This document shows positions 39,991 through 48,191 of a stretch of 64,000 nucleotides of DNA, piece by piece. The translations under genes were made by a program, and so were the position numbers. Every line of letters starts with the position of its first letter. The stretch's first letter is position 1. The stretch comes from Spirosoma sp. KUDC1026 (GTDB taxonomy: Bacteria; Bacteroidota; Bacteroidia; Cytophagales; Spirosomataceae). The notes below the pieces were generated by a model. That model was not told the DNA's origin. It saw only the letters and a list, made by a program, of their open reading frames with translations, and did no database searches. The stretch covers positions 4,462,001 to 4,526,000 of the forward strand of contig NZ_CP056032.1 of NCBI RefSeq assembly GCF_013375035.1, read 5' to 3'.

Positions 39991-41076
39991 CTAGATAACC
40001 TGTTCCAGCATCCGGATGTAGCCGTCAACGCCTTCGCCAATCTCACGCAGGTAGATAAACTCGTTCGCCGAGTGCGACCGACTCGAATGACCCGGTCCAC
40101 ATTTCAGTGAGGGACAGCTCAGCACTGCCTGGTCGGATGTTGTTGGTGATCCATAGGTCGTACGGCCCAGCGCCAGTCCGGCCTGCACAATCGGGTGATC
40201 GGCGGGAATGGATGAGGGGGTCAGCCGAACCGACCGGGCAGTTACTTCCGATTCGATATTTTCCCGGATGATGGCAATTACCTCTTCAAGGGTGTATTGT
40301 TCCGTCACCCGAACATCAACCGTAAACTGGCATTTGTCCGGCACTACGTTGTGCTGAGTACCGGCGTTGATGATCGTTACCGACAGTTTGATGGGTCCCA
40401 GCGTCGGCGATACGTTCGGAAACTGGTAGGTCGACAGCCAGTTGATGTCTTTTATTGCTTTGTAGATGGCGTTTTCACCTTCGTCGCGGGCGGCATGACC
40501 GCTGACACCATGCGCAACACAATCCAGCACCAATAACCCCTTCTCGGCGATGGCCAGCTGCATTTCGGTAGGCTCGCCCACAATAGCAAAACTGACAGGT
40601 GGCAGATCGGGTAATAACAGCTCCAGCCCGTCGCGACCCGAGATTTCTTCCTCAGCACTGGCCGCCATAACGATGTTGTACGCCATGTCCGGCCGATCGT
40701 AGAAATAGGCAAATGTAGCCATCAGCGACACCAGACACCCGCCCGCGTCGTTGCTGCCCAGCCCAAACAGCTTATCGTCCTGCTCGAGCGGAGTAAACGG
40801 ATCAAGCGTCCACGAGGTATTCGGTTTGACCGTATCGTGGTGCGAATTGAGAAGAATTGTCGGTTTCGCCGGATCGAAATGCTGGTTTTTCGCCCAGATG
40901 TTGTTTTTCAGCCGCTCAAATGGAATTGACCGCTGCTGAAAAAAATCTTCGATCAGACGGGCTGTCTGGGTTTCTTCCCGGCTGAATGATGGTGTAGCAA
41001 TCAGGCGCTTAAGCAAATCCAGGGCATCGGCGGTAAGCTGAGTCTGACGCACGGCTGGAGTGACGGGTTGTGACAT
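39991..41076 (-). CDS. M20-family metallo-deacylase, ArgE-like
   Basis: A 361-residue zinc hydrolase of the ArgE/DapE class. The metal motifs are LLNSHHDTV (75-83), GSNDAGG (107-113), the catalytic AEEEISG (141-147) and GEPTEM, with a final histidine near GPGHSSRSH. In Bacteroidota related enzymes act as N-acetyl- or N-succinyl-citrulline/ornithine deacetylases in arginine synthesis, but no arg gene is adjacent. The ATG follows directly on the T-run of a hairpin, leaving almost no ribosome-binding leader, so the message is probably short-leadered from a promoter in that hairpin. Confidence 0.88.
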   Translation of the reverse strand: MSQPVTPAVRQTQLTADALDLLKRLIATPSFSREETQTARLIEDFFQQRSIPFERLKNNIWAKNQHFDPAKPTILLNSHHDTVKPNTSWTLDPFTPLEQDDKLFGLGSNDAGGCLVSLMATFAYFYDRPDMAYNIVMAASAEEEISGRDGLELLLPDLPPVSFAIVGEPTEMQLAIAEKGLLVLDCVAHGVSGHAARDEGENAIYKAIKDINWLSTYQFPNVSPTLGPIKLSVTIINAGTQHNVVPDKCQFTVDVRVTEQYTLEEVIAIIRENIESEVTARSVRLTPSSIPADHPIVQAGLALGRTTYGSPTTSDQAVLSCPSLKCGPGHSSRSHSANEFIYLREIGEGVDGYIRMLEQVI

Positions 41077-41079
41077 AAA

Positions 41080-41117
41080 AAAGGCGTTGGCCGCCCAAAG
41101 ATACAGCCAACGCCTTT
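41080..41117 (-). terminator. Terminator of the protease gene overlapping the M20 promoter
   Basis: On the minus strand AAAGGCGTTGGC and GCCAACGCCTTT form a 12-bp stem followed by TTTTTT and then the M20 ATG. The loop contains TATCTTTG, a match to the -7 box. No clear -33 element was found, so promoter activity is uncertain. Confidence 0.7.
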
Positions 41118-41157
41118 CTATTGGTCATGCATTGTCTTTTCGGCACTCTGCGTTGGC

Positions 41158-42042
41158 TTACTCTTCGTGAAACGTAACGCCTTTTTCCCGCAGAAACGCT
41201 TTGATGATGTCGACATGAATACACTGGCCTACGTTCAGAAACGGGTAGTTTGAGACCCGGCTTTTACGCCCATTGACGAGTACTTCGCGGTCCTCAATAT
41301 CAAATCCAAGATGCAGATGACGCGTTGCCGACTGCATGCCATAAATCACGCCATTTGTATCGAATAAGGGACCTCCGCTCTGGCCCCGCAGGCCGGGGGT
41401 ACTCATTTCAATGCTGGTTATCATGTCGTTTTCGCTCAGCATGCGCGTAATGATACCGTCGATCGGGAAACGGGGCGACGCGCTACGTCCAGCCGTAGTC
41501 CATTCAATATCATCCGACCAGGTATCGTAACGGAAGTTGGTAAACTCCGGGAATGGATAGCCAAGCCGGCAAAGACTTCGACCCGCTTTTACCCGGCTTG
41601 TATCTTTTAGAAAAACGGCGTGCGACTGGTAGAGTAGTCGATTGTATCCTTTGAAACGTAATAAGGCCAGGTCCTGCGTGGGATGCATATCAATGGTTAA
41701 TTCCCTGAACTGATCCACGCAGCCCACAAAGTTGTTCCGGATACGAATTACCGAGTCGGGGCGCAGGTTATATTTTTTCTCCAGTTCGGCGATACGTTTC
41801 GACGCGTCGGGCAGCCGCTCGACCCCCCGGCGTTCGCCCTGAAACTTCCGATGATTTTTATGGATAGCTTCAGTCTGGGTAATTAGTTCTGCTACGTGGC
41901 GACAGGTAATGGCACAGCCTTCCTGGTTAATAAAGAAAAGTGTAGCGGTACCGGGTACTATTTCATTGTGCCCAAACAGACGAACGATGGAATGAATGGG
42001 ACGGGTAAACGGGTCAACGCGGTCAATGGCGTCAGCAAACAT
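41158..42042 (-). CDS. Trypsin-like serine protease without a signal peptide
   Basis: A 294-residue protein of the S1 protease clan. The triad is His49 in CAITCRHVAEL, Asp124 in PTQDLALLRF and Ser222 in LRGQSGGPLFD. The first residues (MFADAIDRVDPFTRPIHSIVR) show no signal sequence, unlike DegP-type proteases, and there is no PDZ domain. An insert with coiled-coil tendency (RLPDASKRIAELEKKY) lies between His and Asp. It may be an intracellular protease, a regulatory effector, or part of a stress system. Flanking hairpins isolate it as a single transcript. Confidence 0.83.
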   Translation of the reverse strand: MFADAIDRVDPFTRPIHSIVRLFGHNEIVPGTATLFFINQEGCAITCRHVAELITQTEAIHKNHRKFQGERRGVERLPDASKRIAELEKKYNLRPDSVIRIRNNFVGCVDQFRELTIDMHPTQDLALLRFKGYNRLLYQSHAVFLKDTSRVKAGRSLCRLGYPFPEFTNFRYDTWSDDIEWTTAGRSASPRFPIDGIITRMLSENDMITSIEMSTPGLRGQSGGPLFDTNGVIYGMQSATRHLHLGFDIEDREVLVNGRKSRVSNYPFLNVGQCIHVDIIKAFLREKGVTFHEE

Positions 42043-42051
42043 AAAGATCAG

Positions 42052-42109
42052 AAAAAAGCATCAGCGAATCAATCGGCAATATAACCAATGCCAATCGATT
42101 CGCTGATGC
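42052..42109 (-). terminator. Terminator with a 13-bp perfect stem
   Basis: GCATCAGCGAATC (42058-42070) pairs with GATTCGCTGATGC (42097-42109), and on the minus strand TTTTTT follows. It ends the transcript of the small lipoprotein gene at 42142. Confidence 0.85.
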
Positions 42110-42141
42110 TACAAACCTGATGGATGAGGCTGAATCAGCAA

Positions 42142-42441
42142 TTATGGTTTTTTCACCTGCACTTCTGCCGGTACCGTTGTCATACCCCGCGCTGAAGCAC
42201 TATCCGGGGGGGCCTGCTGGGGAGCATCAGGGGACGACGAATAGAGTGTGTCTTTCTCCCGCCCCATTGGTCCGGACATAGTTGATGAGGTATCGGTCAT
42301 AGCACTGCTGCTTTCCGTCTCAGACTCTTTTTTCTCACCAGAACAATCCCAGAACAAAAAGCTGGAGCCCATTAATAAGCTAGCGGCCAGCCCGGTGCGG
42401 AGGTACCCTGTACGGAGGTACTGATTTACATTGCGTTTCAT
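42142..42441 (-). CDS. Small Ser/Thr-rich putative lipoprotein
   Basis: A 99-residue protein starting MKRNVNQYLRTGYLRTGLAASLLMGSSFLFWDC, a long basic N-terminus, hydrophobic stretch and cysteine typical of a lipoprotein signal. The rest is low-complexity and rich in Ser, Thr, Glu and Pro (SESETESSSAMTDTSSTMSG-like). ATG at 42441 is chosen because it follows a clean start. A 15-bp duplication encodes YLRTG twice. Function is unknown. It is placed between envelope-related genes. Confidence 0.65.
   Translation of the reverse strand: MKRNVNQYLRTGYLRTGLAASLLMGSSFLFWDCSGEKKESETESSSAMTDTSSTMSGPMGREKDTLYSSSPDAPQQAPPDSASARGMTTVPAEVQVKKP
42391..42420 (-). repeat. Two 15-bp tandem units encoding YLRTG
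   Basis: Units 42391-42405 and 42406-42420 differ at 2 positions. They lie in the signal region of the small lipoprotein gene and double the positively charged segment. Confidence 0.8.
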
Positions 42442-42550
42442 AAACGTTGCTTTTGAGTTGAACAATTCAGATTAGGTATTACCATTGACACAGCAAGCAG
42501 TCTGACGGTTTTGCCTGTCTTCTTACATCTTTTATCTTTTTTCTATTCCC

Positions 42551-43468
42551 CTACCGCTCTTCATTCTGCTTCGTCGAATCGCGGATACCCAGTGGGCCGG
42601 GTACGCTCGAATTGTCGGTCTGCCCGTGTGATTCTTCGATACTTTCCTGCGTAGCGGGCGAATTGGCTTCAGACGCATTTGATTCGACCCGGCGGGTGGA
42701 ATCCGTACTGACGCCGTCGATGCTATTTTGATTCTCACGGCATTTCTGCACGAGCAGGGCCAGAATTAACGCCAGAATCGCAAACATAGCCCAGCGTAGC
42801 CAGCGCACATTCTCACGGCGACGGTCGCCCTCAGCGCTTTTCGGAATATTGGGATTTAGTGGCGTACCGCTGAAATTATCTGTCCCCTGTACTTCGGTTT
42901 GTGGCCCAGCGGGCGTAACCAGATCATTGAAACCCAGCAGACTAGCCACCCCTTCCAATCCATTCGGCACCGCTTTCCGGAACTCACTAGCCTGGCCAGT
43001 CAACAGTGTTTCAAGGCTGGTGGCTGTCAGGCCGTTTTCCTGCTCCTGCCGTCCGAGTACACCCATCAGGACCGAACCCGCTACGCCAAGAATGGTTAGC
43101 GCCGATTCGGCTTTAACACCACTGAACGTACTAATCAGATCGGTCGTACTGTGTAGCTTATCATCAAAAATGTGGTCCAGAAAGGCTTTGTCGCCCTGCA
43201 CAGCAGCAGCGGTTTCTTCGTGCGTATCGGTTACCTGACCAACATCTAGGGGTGTTTTTTCCAGGTCTTCCTTTTCCAGAAATGAAATGGTCGATATAGC
43301 TCCGCCGGTCGACTGTACTTTTCGGGTCAGGGCGCCCAGCAGCGTAGGAATCGCGCCATTGACCGCTTTTAATGTACTGGCGGGTTGTTCATTCAGCTCC
43401 GCACTGAGTTGATCAATTACGCCCGGTGTGAACTGCTCTTTTAGGTAGGACAATAAGTGGAGTGCCAT
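42551..43468 (-). CDS. DUF937-family protein with a membrane anchor
   Basis: A 305-residue protein. The N-terminal 190 residues belong to DUF937 (FTPGVIDQLSAELNEQPASTLKAVNGAIPTLLGAL, ALTILGVAGSVLMGVLG, SLLGFND). A membrane helix lies near 226-246 (WAMFAILALILALLVQ), followed by a polar Ser/Asn/Glu-rich tail. In related Bacteroidota proteins the tail is replaced by an OmpA domain, which is not seen here. It would sit with DUF937 inside and the tail in the periplasm. Role unknown. The LysM/BON gene lies just upstream on the same strand. Confidence 0.8.
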   Translation of the reverse strand: MALHLLSYLKEQFTPGVIDQLSAELNEQPASTLKAVNGAIPTLLGALTRKVQSTGGAISTISFLEKEDLEKTPLDVGQVTDTHEETAAAVQGDKAFLDHIFDDKLHSTTDLISTFSGVKAESALTILGVAGSVLMGVLGRQEQENGLTATSLETLLTGQASEFRKAVPNGLEGVASLLGFNDLVTPAGPQTEVQGTDNFSGTPLNPNIPKSAEGDRRRENVRWLRWAMFAILALILALLVQKCRENQNSIDGVSTDSTRRVESNASEANSPATQESIEESHGQTDNSSVPGPLGIRDSTKQNEER

Positions 43469-43563
43469 GCTCTTCTTTCATACGTTGAGATATATAAAAC
43501 CGGGGGGTTGGCTGAATGTTCGGAAAGATCAGCCATTAGCCAGATTCCTTCTTTTTCGGGCAC

Positions 43564-43593
43564 AAAAAAACAGGCTGCTCAACGAGCAACCTG
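43564..43593 (-). terminator. Terminator after the LysM/BON gene
   Basis: CAGGCTGCTC (43571-43580) pairs with GAGCAACCTG (43584-43593) with one mismatch. On the minus strand the stem is followed by TTTTTTT. Confidence 0.8.
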
Positions 43594-43643
43594 CCATATT
43601 CCTTCAGTTAATCAGCCCTTTAGTGAGCTGATCATCCCCGAAT

Positions 43644-44117
43644 TTACAGCGTTGGTATCCGCAGAACCTGATCTGGATAGATGAGATCTGGATCTTTCAG
43701 CATCGGCTTGTTAGCTTCGAAAATAACACCGTATTTCATTGGATCGCCGTACACTTCTTTCGAAATTTTGGACAGCGTATCTCCCGACTTAACGGTATAG
43801 TATTTTCCTTCCGGCGTTGGCTCTTCTACCTGTAGCTGGTTGTCGACCGACGAGACGCCTTCAACGTTGCCAACTGCCAGTGCAATTTTTTCGGCATCTT
43901 CCTGGGCTTTGACCGAGCCCGTCAGAATAACCGTATCGCCTTTTGTCTTCACCGTCAGCGTTTTGTAAGCCAGACCCAGTTGCTTGACGTGATCAAGCAG
44001 TGCCTGCGCCCGCAGCGGTTCAACTTTTTCGGCCTGAGCAGGATCTGCAGGGGCAGCTTCCTGCTCTTTTCCAAAAATCTTTTCGCCAACTCCTTTAAAA
44101 AACGATAATACGCCCAT
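43644..44117 (-). CDS. BON-LysM domain protein (Kbp/YgaU-like)
   Basis: A 157-residue soluble protein. ATG at 44117 (MGVLSFFKGVGEKIFGKEQ) is chosen over a frame 11 codons longer because this start matches the Kbp/YgaU family, whose members bind potassium. A BON domain covers about 38-97 (LTVKTKGDTVILTGSVKAQEDAEKIAL, VEGVSSVDNQL) and a LysM domain covers 106-155 (YYTVKSGDTLSKISKEVYGDPMKYGVIFEANK, LIYPDQVLRIP). No signal peptide is seen. Likely cytoplasmic with a potassium or stress role. A terminator follows 50 bases downstream. Confidence 0.88.
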   Translation of the reverse strand: MGVLSFFKGVGEKIFGKEQEAAPADPAQAEKVEPLRAQALLDHVKQLGLAYKTLTVKTKGDTVILTGSVKAQEDAEKIALAVGNVEGVSSVDNQLQVEEPTPEGKYYTVKSGDTLSKISKEVYGDPMKYGVIFEANKPMLKDPDLIYPDQVLRIPTL

Positions 44118-44329
44118 TGGTTCTCGTGAATTTTTAGTGGTAAAAATCAAGTCGCTGCTTCATTTTTCAGCAACCAAACAAAAAAACCCAATACAACTAC
44201 CGATTGTTTGACCAGGATCGACTTGTATTGTCAATTATTGCGGCTTTCACTCGCTTGACTTGTTTCAAAAGCTTATACATTTACGTAAATTTCTCCTAAT
44301 TAATCACCTTATTTTACAATCTCATATTT

Positions 44330-45643
44330 ATGCAATCCATGCTACAATTCCGGTGGGGAGCTTTGCTGACCTTCCTGACAGCATTTGCCGCCTGCACGAA
44401 TAATGACATAGATCCAAGCCTGGGTTCGGGCGGGACGCCATCAAAAGGAAGTGCTGATTTTACCCGCTACGTGGCCGTTGGCAACTCCCTGACCGCGGGC
44501 TATGCCGACGGCGGGGTGTATCGGGAAAGTCAGCTCAACTCTTATCCTAACATTCTGGCCGGACAGTTTAAGACCGTAGGTGGCGGTGATTTTATCCAGC
44601 CGCTGTTTACAGAAGCACAGGCCAATGGCTCGGGTTATATACGTCTGCGCAAGTTGCCCGCCAGCGCCACCAGCCTGCCCACCTTCGACACAACAAAAAC
44701 CCAGCTAGCCGTTCGGGGGTTGACTTCCAACGGAACACCACTTTACACACTATTTACCGATGCCAACCAGAATTTAGGCGTACCGGCTATCAAAGTGGCA
44801 GACATTCGAACAGCCGGTTATGGCTCGTCGATGGGAAATCCTTATTTTGAGCGACTCGTCACGAATAAAGCAGCTACTTACTTACAGTACGTTAGCAGCA
44901 ATTTGAACGGAGCTACCTTTTTCTCCTGCTGGCTAGGCAACAACGATGCTCTTTTATACGCCGTTTCGGGGGGGATGGGTGCCGAGAATACCAGCAACGG
45001 CCTGACCTCAACAGCGCTATTTACGACCAATTTTACGGCGGCTATGGATACCTTAACAAAAGGAAGCCGGAAGGGTGTTGTAGTCAGCATTCCTAACATC
45101 GTCCAAGCTCCTTACTTTACTACTGTTACAGCGCAGGTCAACGCGCTCGTCGCATCACAAGGGCGCACTGGTCTGGCTATTCAGACAAAAAATGGCGTTC
45201 GTCTGTCTACGGCGGGCGATTATTTTCTGCTCTCGGTAGCACCTTTCTTCAATACGTTTCTTGCGCAGGGCGTTGGTCTGAGTGCTGCTAATCCAGTTCC
45301 GGATCGGTTCGTGCTCGATGCCAGCGAAGTGCAGACACTGAATACCCGTATTGGCGAGTTCAACGCGATTATGAAAAGCCAGGCCGACGCTAAAGGGGCC
45401 GCTTTTGTGGACATCAATAGTATCTTCCAGCAGATCACCCAGTCAGGAGGCTACGTCCAGAACGGTATTACCTACACAGCAGCTTACATTCAGGGGGGAG
45501 CGTTCAGTCTGGACGGTATTCACCTGACTCCGGCGGGTTACGCTCTAATTGCCAACGAGATCATCAAAGGCATTAATTCAAAATACAGTTCAACTGTTCC
45601 ACAGGTCAATCCAGCCAACTACCGTCGCGTCCTGCTGCAATAA
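44330..45643 (+). CDS. SGNH/GDSL-family lipoprotein hydrolase
   Basis: A 437-residue protein with a lipoprotein-type signal (cysteine near 22 in LTAFAACTNND). The SGNH blocks are present: VAVGNSLTAGYADG (catalytic Ser53, block I), FSCWLGNNDALLYA (block III, Asn) and SLDGIHLTPAGYALIAN (block V, Asp and His). Members are esterases or lipases. The upstream ATG at 44330 is used, with MLQFRW three codons on as an alternative. An outer-membrane barrel gene follows 10 bases after the stop, so the two are an operon that may handle a lipid or an acylated glycan. Confidence 0.88.
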   Translation: MQSMLQFRWGALLTFLTAFAACTNNDIDPSLGSGGTPSKGSADFTRYVAVGNSLTAGYADGGVYRESQLNSYPNILAGQFKTVGGGDFIQPLFTEAQANGSGYIRLRKLPASATSLPTFDTTKTQLAVRGLTSNGTPLYTLFTDANQNLGVPAIKVADIRTAGYGSSMGNPYFERLVTNKAATYLQYVSSNLNGATFFSCWLGNNDALLYAVSGGMGAENTSNGLTSTALFTTNFTAAMDTLTKGSRKGVVVSIPNIVQAPYFTTVTAQVNALVASQGRTGLAIQTKNGVRLSTAGDYFLLSVAPFFNTFLAQGVGLSAANPVPDRFVLDASEVQTLNTRIGEFNAIMKSQADAKGAAFVDINSIFQQITQSGGYVQNGITYTAAYIQGGAFSLDGIHLTPAGYALIANEIIKGINSKYSSTVPQVNPANYRRVLLQ

Positions 45644-45653
45644 CGCTACACTC

Positions 45654-46451
45654 ATGAATAAACGTCAGCTTTCTATAACCGCGCTTTTTCTTATCAGTTC
45701 GTCGATCGCAATGGCGCAATCCTCTGTCCGTCCCATTGAACTTGGAATCAAAGGCGGAGGAACGTTTACCCATGGTTTTACCACCATCCCGGTCCAGCGC
45801 GTTGGCAGCGTGGAAGTACCCCAGCTGGATAACAAGAGCAATGGCATCGGGTATGGCTATTCAGGTGGTCTCTGGGCGCGGAAAAATTTCAATACGTTTT
45901 TCGTTCAGGCCGAGGTGACCTACAATCGCTTCTTGCTAAGGCAGAAGACTAACGTTACGCTGGACGTAAACGCCAACCCGGCGCTGTCCAATGCCCTGCC
46001 CGTTACCGTACTGCCCGGACTGGTCAACGCTACCCTAAACGTTACGTCGGAGTCATCGCTGGAAGCCATCGATGTGCCTATTCTGATCGGAAAACGATGG
46101 ATGGATGGTAAACTGCGGGGTTATGTAGGGCCAAACTTCATCTTCGTGCAGAAAGCGCAGGCGAAACGCGTAAACACAGGCATGATTAACGCGAACGCTG
46201 CAGTGGGGTTTCCGGCTACCGACATTCCCGCTACAACCAGTACTACCAATCTGCTGAACCGTTACGAAGCGCAGAACCTGGAGGTTAAGGACTTTACGTA
46301 TGCTTTGGAGCTGGGTGTGGGTTTCACACCCCTCAGCTTTCTGGATGTTGATGCCCGCTACGCCGTACCGGTTGGCGGGGTTTATAAAGACAAAAATATC
46401 AAGGGTTTTCTGGGTATCGCTACGGTATCACTCGGATTCCGGATATTCTAA
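45654..46451 (+). CDS. Outer-membrane beta-barrel protein
   Basis: A 265-residue protein with a signal peptide (MNKRQLSITALFLISSSIAMAQ) and repeated amphipathic beta-strands ending in aromatic residues. The last strands, LDVDARYAVPVGGVYKDKNIKGFLGIATVSLGFRIF, end with Phe as usual for barrels inserted by Bam. It matches the PorT/OmpW-like 8-strand 'outer membrane protein beta-barrel' family. It follows the SGNH gene by 10 bases and may form an export or uptake pair with it. ATG at 45654 is preferred because a longer frame from 45549 lies inside the SGNH gene. Confidence 0.85.
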   Translation: MNKRQLSITALFLISSSIAMAQSSVRPIELGIKGGGTFTHGFTTIPVQRVGSVEVPQLDNKSNGIGYGYSGGLWARKNFNTFFVQAEVTYNRFLLRQKTNVTLDVNANPALSNALPVTVLPGLVNATLNVTSESSLEAIDVPILIGKRWMDGKLRGYVGPNFIFVQKAQAKRVNTGMINANAAVGFPATDIPATTSTTNLLNRYEAQNLEVKDFTYALELGVGFTPLSFLDVDARYAVPVGGVYKDKNIKGFLGIATVSLGFRIF

Positions 46452-46466
46452 AGTACGTTTACCAAT

Positions 46467-46512
46467 CAACGAAACGGCCTGCTTTCTGATCAGAAAGCAG
46501 GCCGTTTCGTTG
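46467..46512. terminator. 46-bp perfect palindrome, bidirectional terminator
   Basis: The left arm 46467-46489 and right arm 46490-46512 are fully complementary around TGATCA. It separates the convergent outer-membrane and hxlR genes. With no loop it would form a cruciform-like hairpin; both sides carry short T/A runs. Confidence 0.75.
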
Positions 46513-46525
46513 GGCTTATTGCCTA

Positions 46526-46852
46526 CTAATTTTCGTCATCCGGAGTGGCGAATTTTTCCCCGATAGTTTTCAATTGCAGCAGAACGGGTAAAATCTGGTG
46601 TCCCTTTTCGGTTAAACTATATTCAACCCGTGGAGGAACTTCGCTGTATGATTTCTTGGTGAGTACGCCCAATACAATGAGCGCTTTTAACTCCTGAATC
46701 AGAATTTTTTCGCTGATATCAGGGATCAATCTTCGTAATTCACCATAACGCCGTGTTTGTGAACCCAATTGAAAAATGATATACAATCTCCATTTGCCGC
46801 AAATAATATCAAGGGTCTTTTTTAATGCCAACTGATCGGTGTTACTTAACAT
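46526..46852 (-). CDS. HxlR-family winged-helix regulator
   Basis: A 108-residue transcription regulator. The HxlR signature is DIICGKWRLYIIFQLGSQTRRYGELRRLIPDISEKILIQELKALIVLGVLTKK, and PPRVEYSLTEKGHQILPVLLQL is the wing and the dimer helix. Members sense electrophiles or quinones and control a divergent oxidoreductase gene. Here no such gene is next to it; upstream are 410 bases without coding sequence and then miaA. Autoregulation is likely but not shown. A strong divergent promoter lies about 75 bases upstream. Confidence 0.92.
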   Translation of the reverse strand: MLSNTDQLALKKTLDIICGKWRLYIIFQLGSQTRRYGELRRLIPDISEKILIQELKALIVLGVLTKKSYSEVPPRVEYSLTEKGHQILPVLLQLKTIGEKFATPDDEN

Positions 46853-47268
46853 CTGCCAGTAAATTATTTATTTTGTTTAAGTGCGATTACTAACCTTTTG
46901 GTATGTAACCCCTTGATTAAAAGGTCTTTGTACCAATTTTGGCAAAAATATAAATTTGTTTGGTATTCCTGACAACCAACGCTAGTACCAGCATCTAAAA
47001 CCAGTACTCAACGCCCCTAACTACTTACCAATCAGTAGATAAGCGAACGCAACTTTATTCACCTTATTTTCGTAAAAATTGCCTGCTTATAAGCAGATCG
47101 ACTTAGAATAATTCAAAACACGAATTATAATTTATAATCTCCCGCAACGTGAATCTTCTTTAAAGACCGTTACCTCACGGTTCAGCTACCCAGGACGCTC
47201 ACTAATTTTGTATTTTTACCGACTGGCTAATCAAATTTGATAGGCTGACGGCTTATTTTTTTTGCTAT
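46853..47268. other. Gene-free stretch with a divergent promoter
   Basis: No coding frame was found. TTTG (46927-46930), a 20-base spacer and TAAATTTG (46951-46958) form a good promoter pointing right, about 310 bases before miaA. A further TAATTTTG lies at 47202-47209. The first could drive a long leader, a small RNA or a lost HxlR target. Confidence 0.5.
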
Positions 47269-48165
47269 TTGAAAACGTTACTTGTTATTGCCGGCCCCAC
47301 AGCGGTCGGCAAAACGGATTTATGCGTCAGGCTGGCCACGCGGCTGGATACGGCCGTTGTATCAGCCGATTCACGTCAGCTTTACCGGGAACTAACCATC
47401 GGTACGGCGAAGCCATCCCCCGCCGAAATGAATGGAGTTCCTCACTATTTTATTGATTCGCACAGCATCACCGATCCGGTAAATGCAGGTCGGTATGAGC
47501 GGGAATGTCTGACACTTCTGGAGCAGTTGTTCCAGGAAAAGGACGTAGTGATTTTATCCGGTGGAACCGGCTTGTATATCCAGGCAGTCTGTTTCGGCCT
47601 GGACGATATGCCCGTAGTTGACCCCACGCTACGGGAGCAACTAGTTCAGCGGCTGCAAACCGAGGGATTGCAAAAGTTGCAGCAGGAGTTACGTCAGCTC
47701 GATCCGGTATATGCGCAAACCGCTGATTTACTAAACCCCATCCGGGTCACGCGGGCGCTGGAAGTTTGTCTGTCAACCGGGCAGCCCTATTCGTCGTTTC
47801 GGCGGCAGCAGCCAGTCGAACGTTCCTTCCAGGCTCAACTGATTGCGCTGGAACTCCCCCGCGATGAATTATATGCCCGGATTGATGCCCGCATGGATCG
47901 GATGTTGGCCAACGGATTGATCGAAGAAGCACGTTCGCTAAACGTGTACCGGGATCTGTCGGCGCTCAAGACGGTTGGTTATCAGGAGATTTTCCCGTAC
48001 CTGGATGGTGACTATGACTATGCGGAAATGGTCCGGCTGCTGAAACGCAACTCGCGCCGGTACGCGAAACGGCAACTCACCTGGTTCCGGAATCAGGCAG
48101 CTTTCCGGTGGTACAGCCCGCAGCAGGACGATACTATTTTAGCCGACAGCGGTCTGACATCTTAA
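47269..48165 (+). CDS. miaA: tRNA dimethylallyltransferase
   Basis: A 298-residue enzyme that adds a dimethylallyl group to A37 of tRNAs reading UNN codons. The start is a TTG at 47269 because the P-loop GPTAVGKT begins nine residues later and no in-frame ATG or GTG precedes it. DSRQLYRELTIGTAKPSPAEM is the family signature, along with GGTGLYIQAV and TVGYQEIFPYLDG, RNSRRYAKRQLTWFR. A terminator overlaps the stop. The long upstream region and TTG suggest low or regulated expression. Confidence 0.94.
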   Translation: MKTLLVIAGPTAVGKTDLCVRLATRLDTAVVSADSRQLYRELTIGTAKPSPAEMNGVPHYFIDSHSITDPVNAGRYERECLTLLEQLFQEKDVVILSGGTGLYIQAVCFGLDDMPVVDPTLREQLVQRLQTEGLQKLQQELRQLDPVYAQTADLLNPIRVTRALEVCLSTGQPYSSFRRQQPVERSFQAQLIALELPRDELYARIDARMDRMLANGLIEEARSLNVYRDLSALKTVGYQEIFPYLDGDYDYAEMVRLLKRNSRRYAKRQLTWFRNQAAFRWYSPQQDDTILADSGLTS

Positions 48166-48182
48166 TGCCAGACCGCTGTCGG
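48143..48182. terminator. Bidirectional terminator overlapping the miaA stop
   Basis: CCGACAGCGGTCTG (48143-48156) pairs perfectly with CAGACCGCTGTCGG (48169-48182), with a 12-base loop. The left arm codes for the last residues of MiaA. It ends both miaA and the convergent rhodanese gene. Confidence 0.8.
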
Positions 48183-48191
48183 GGTGCCAAT

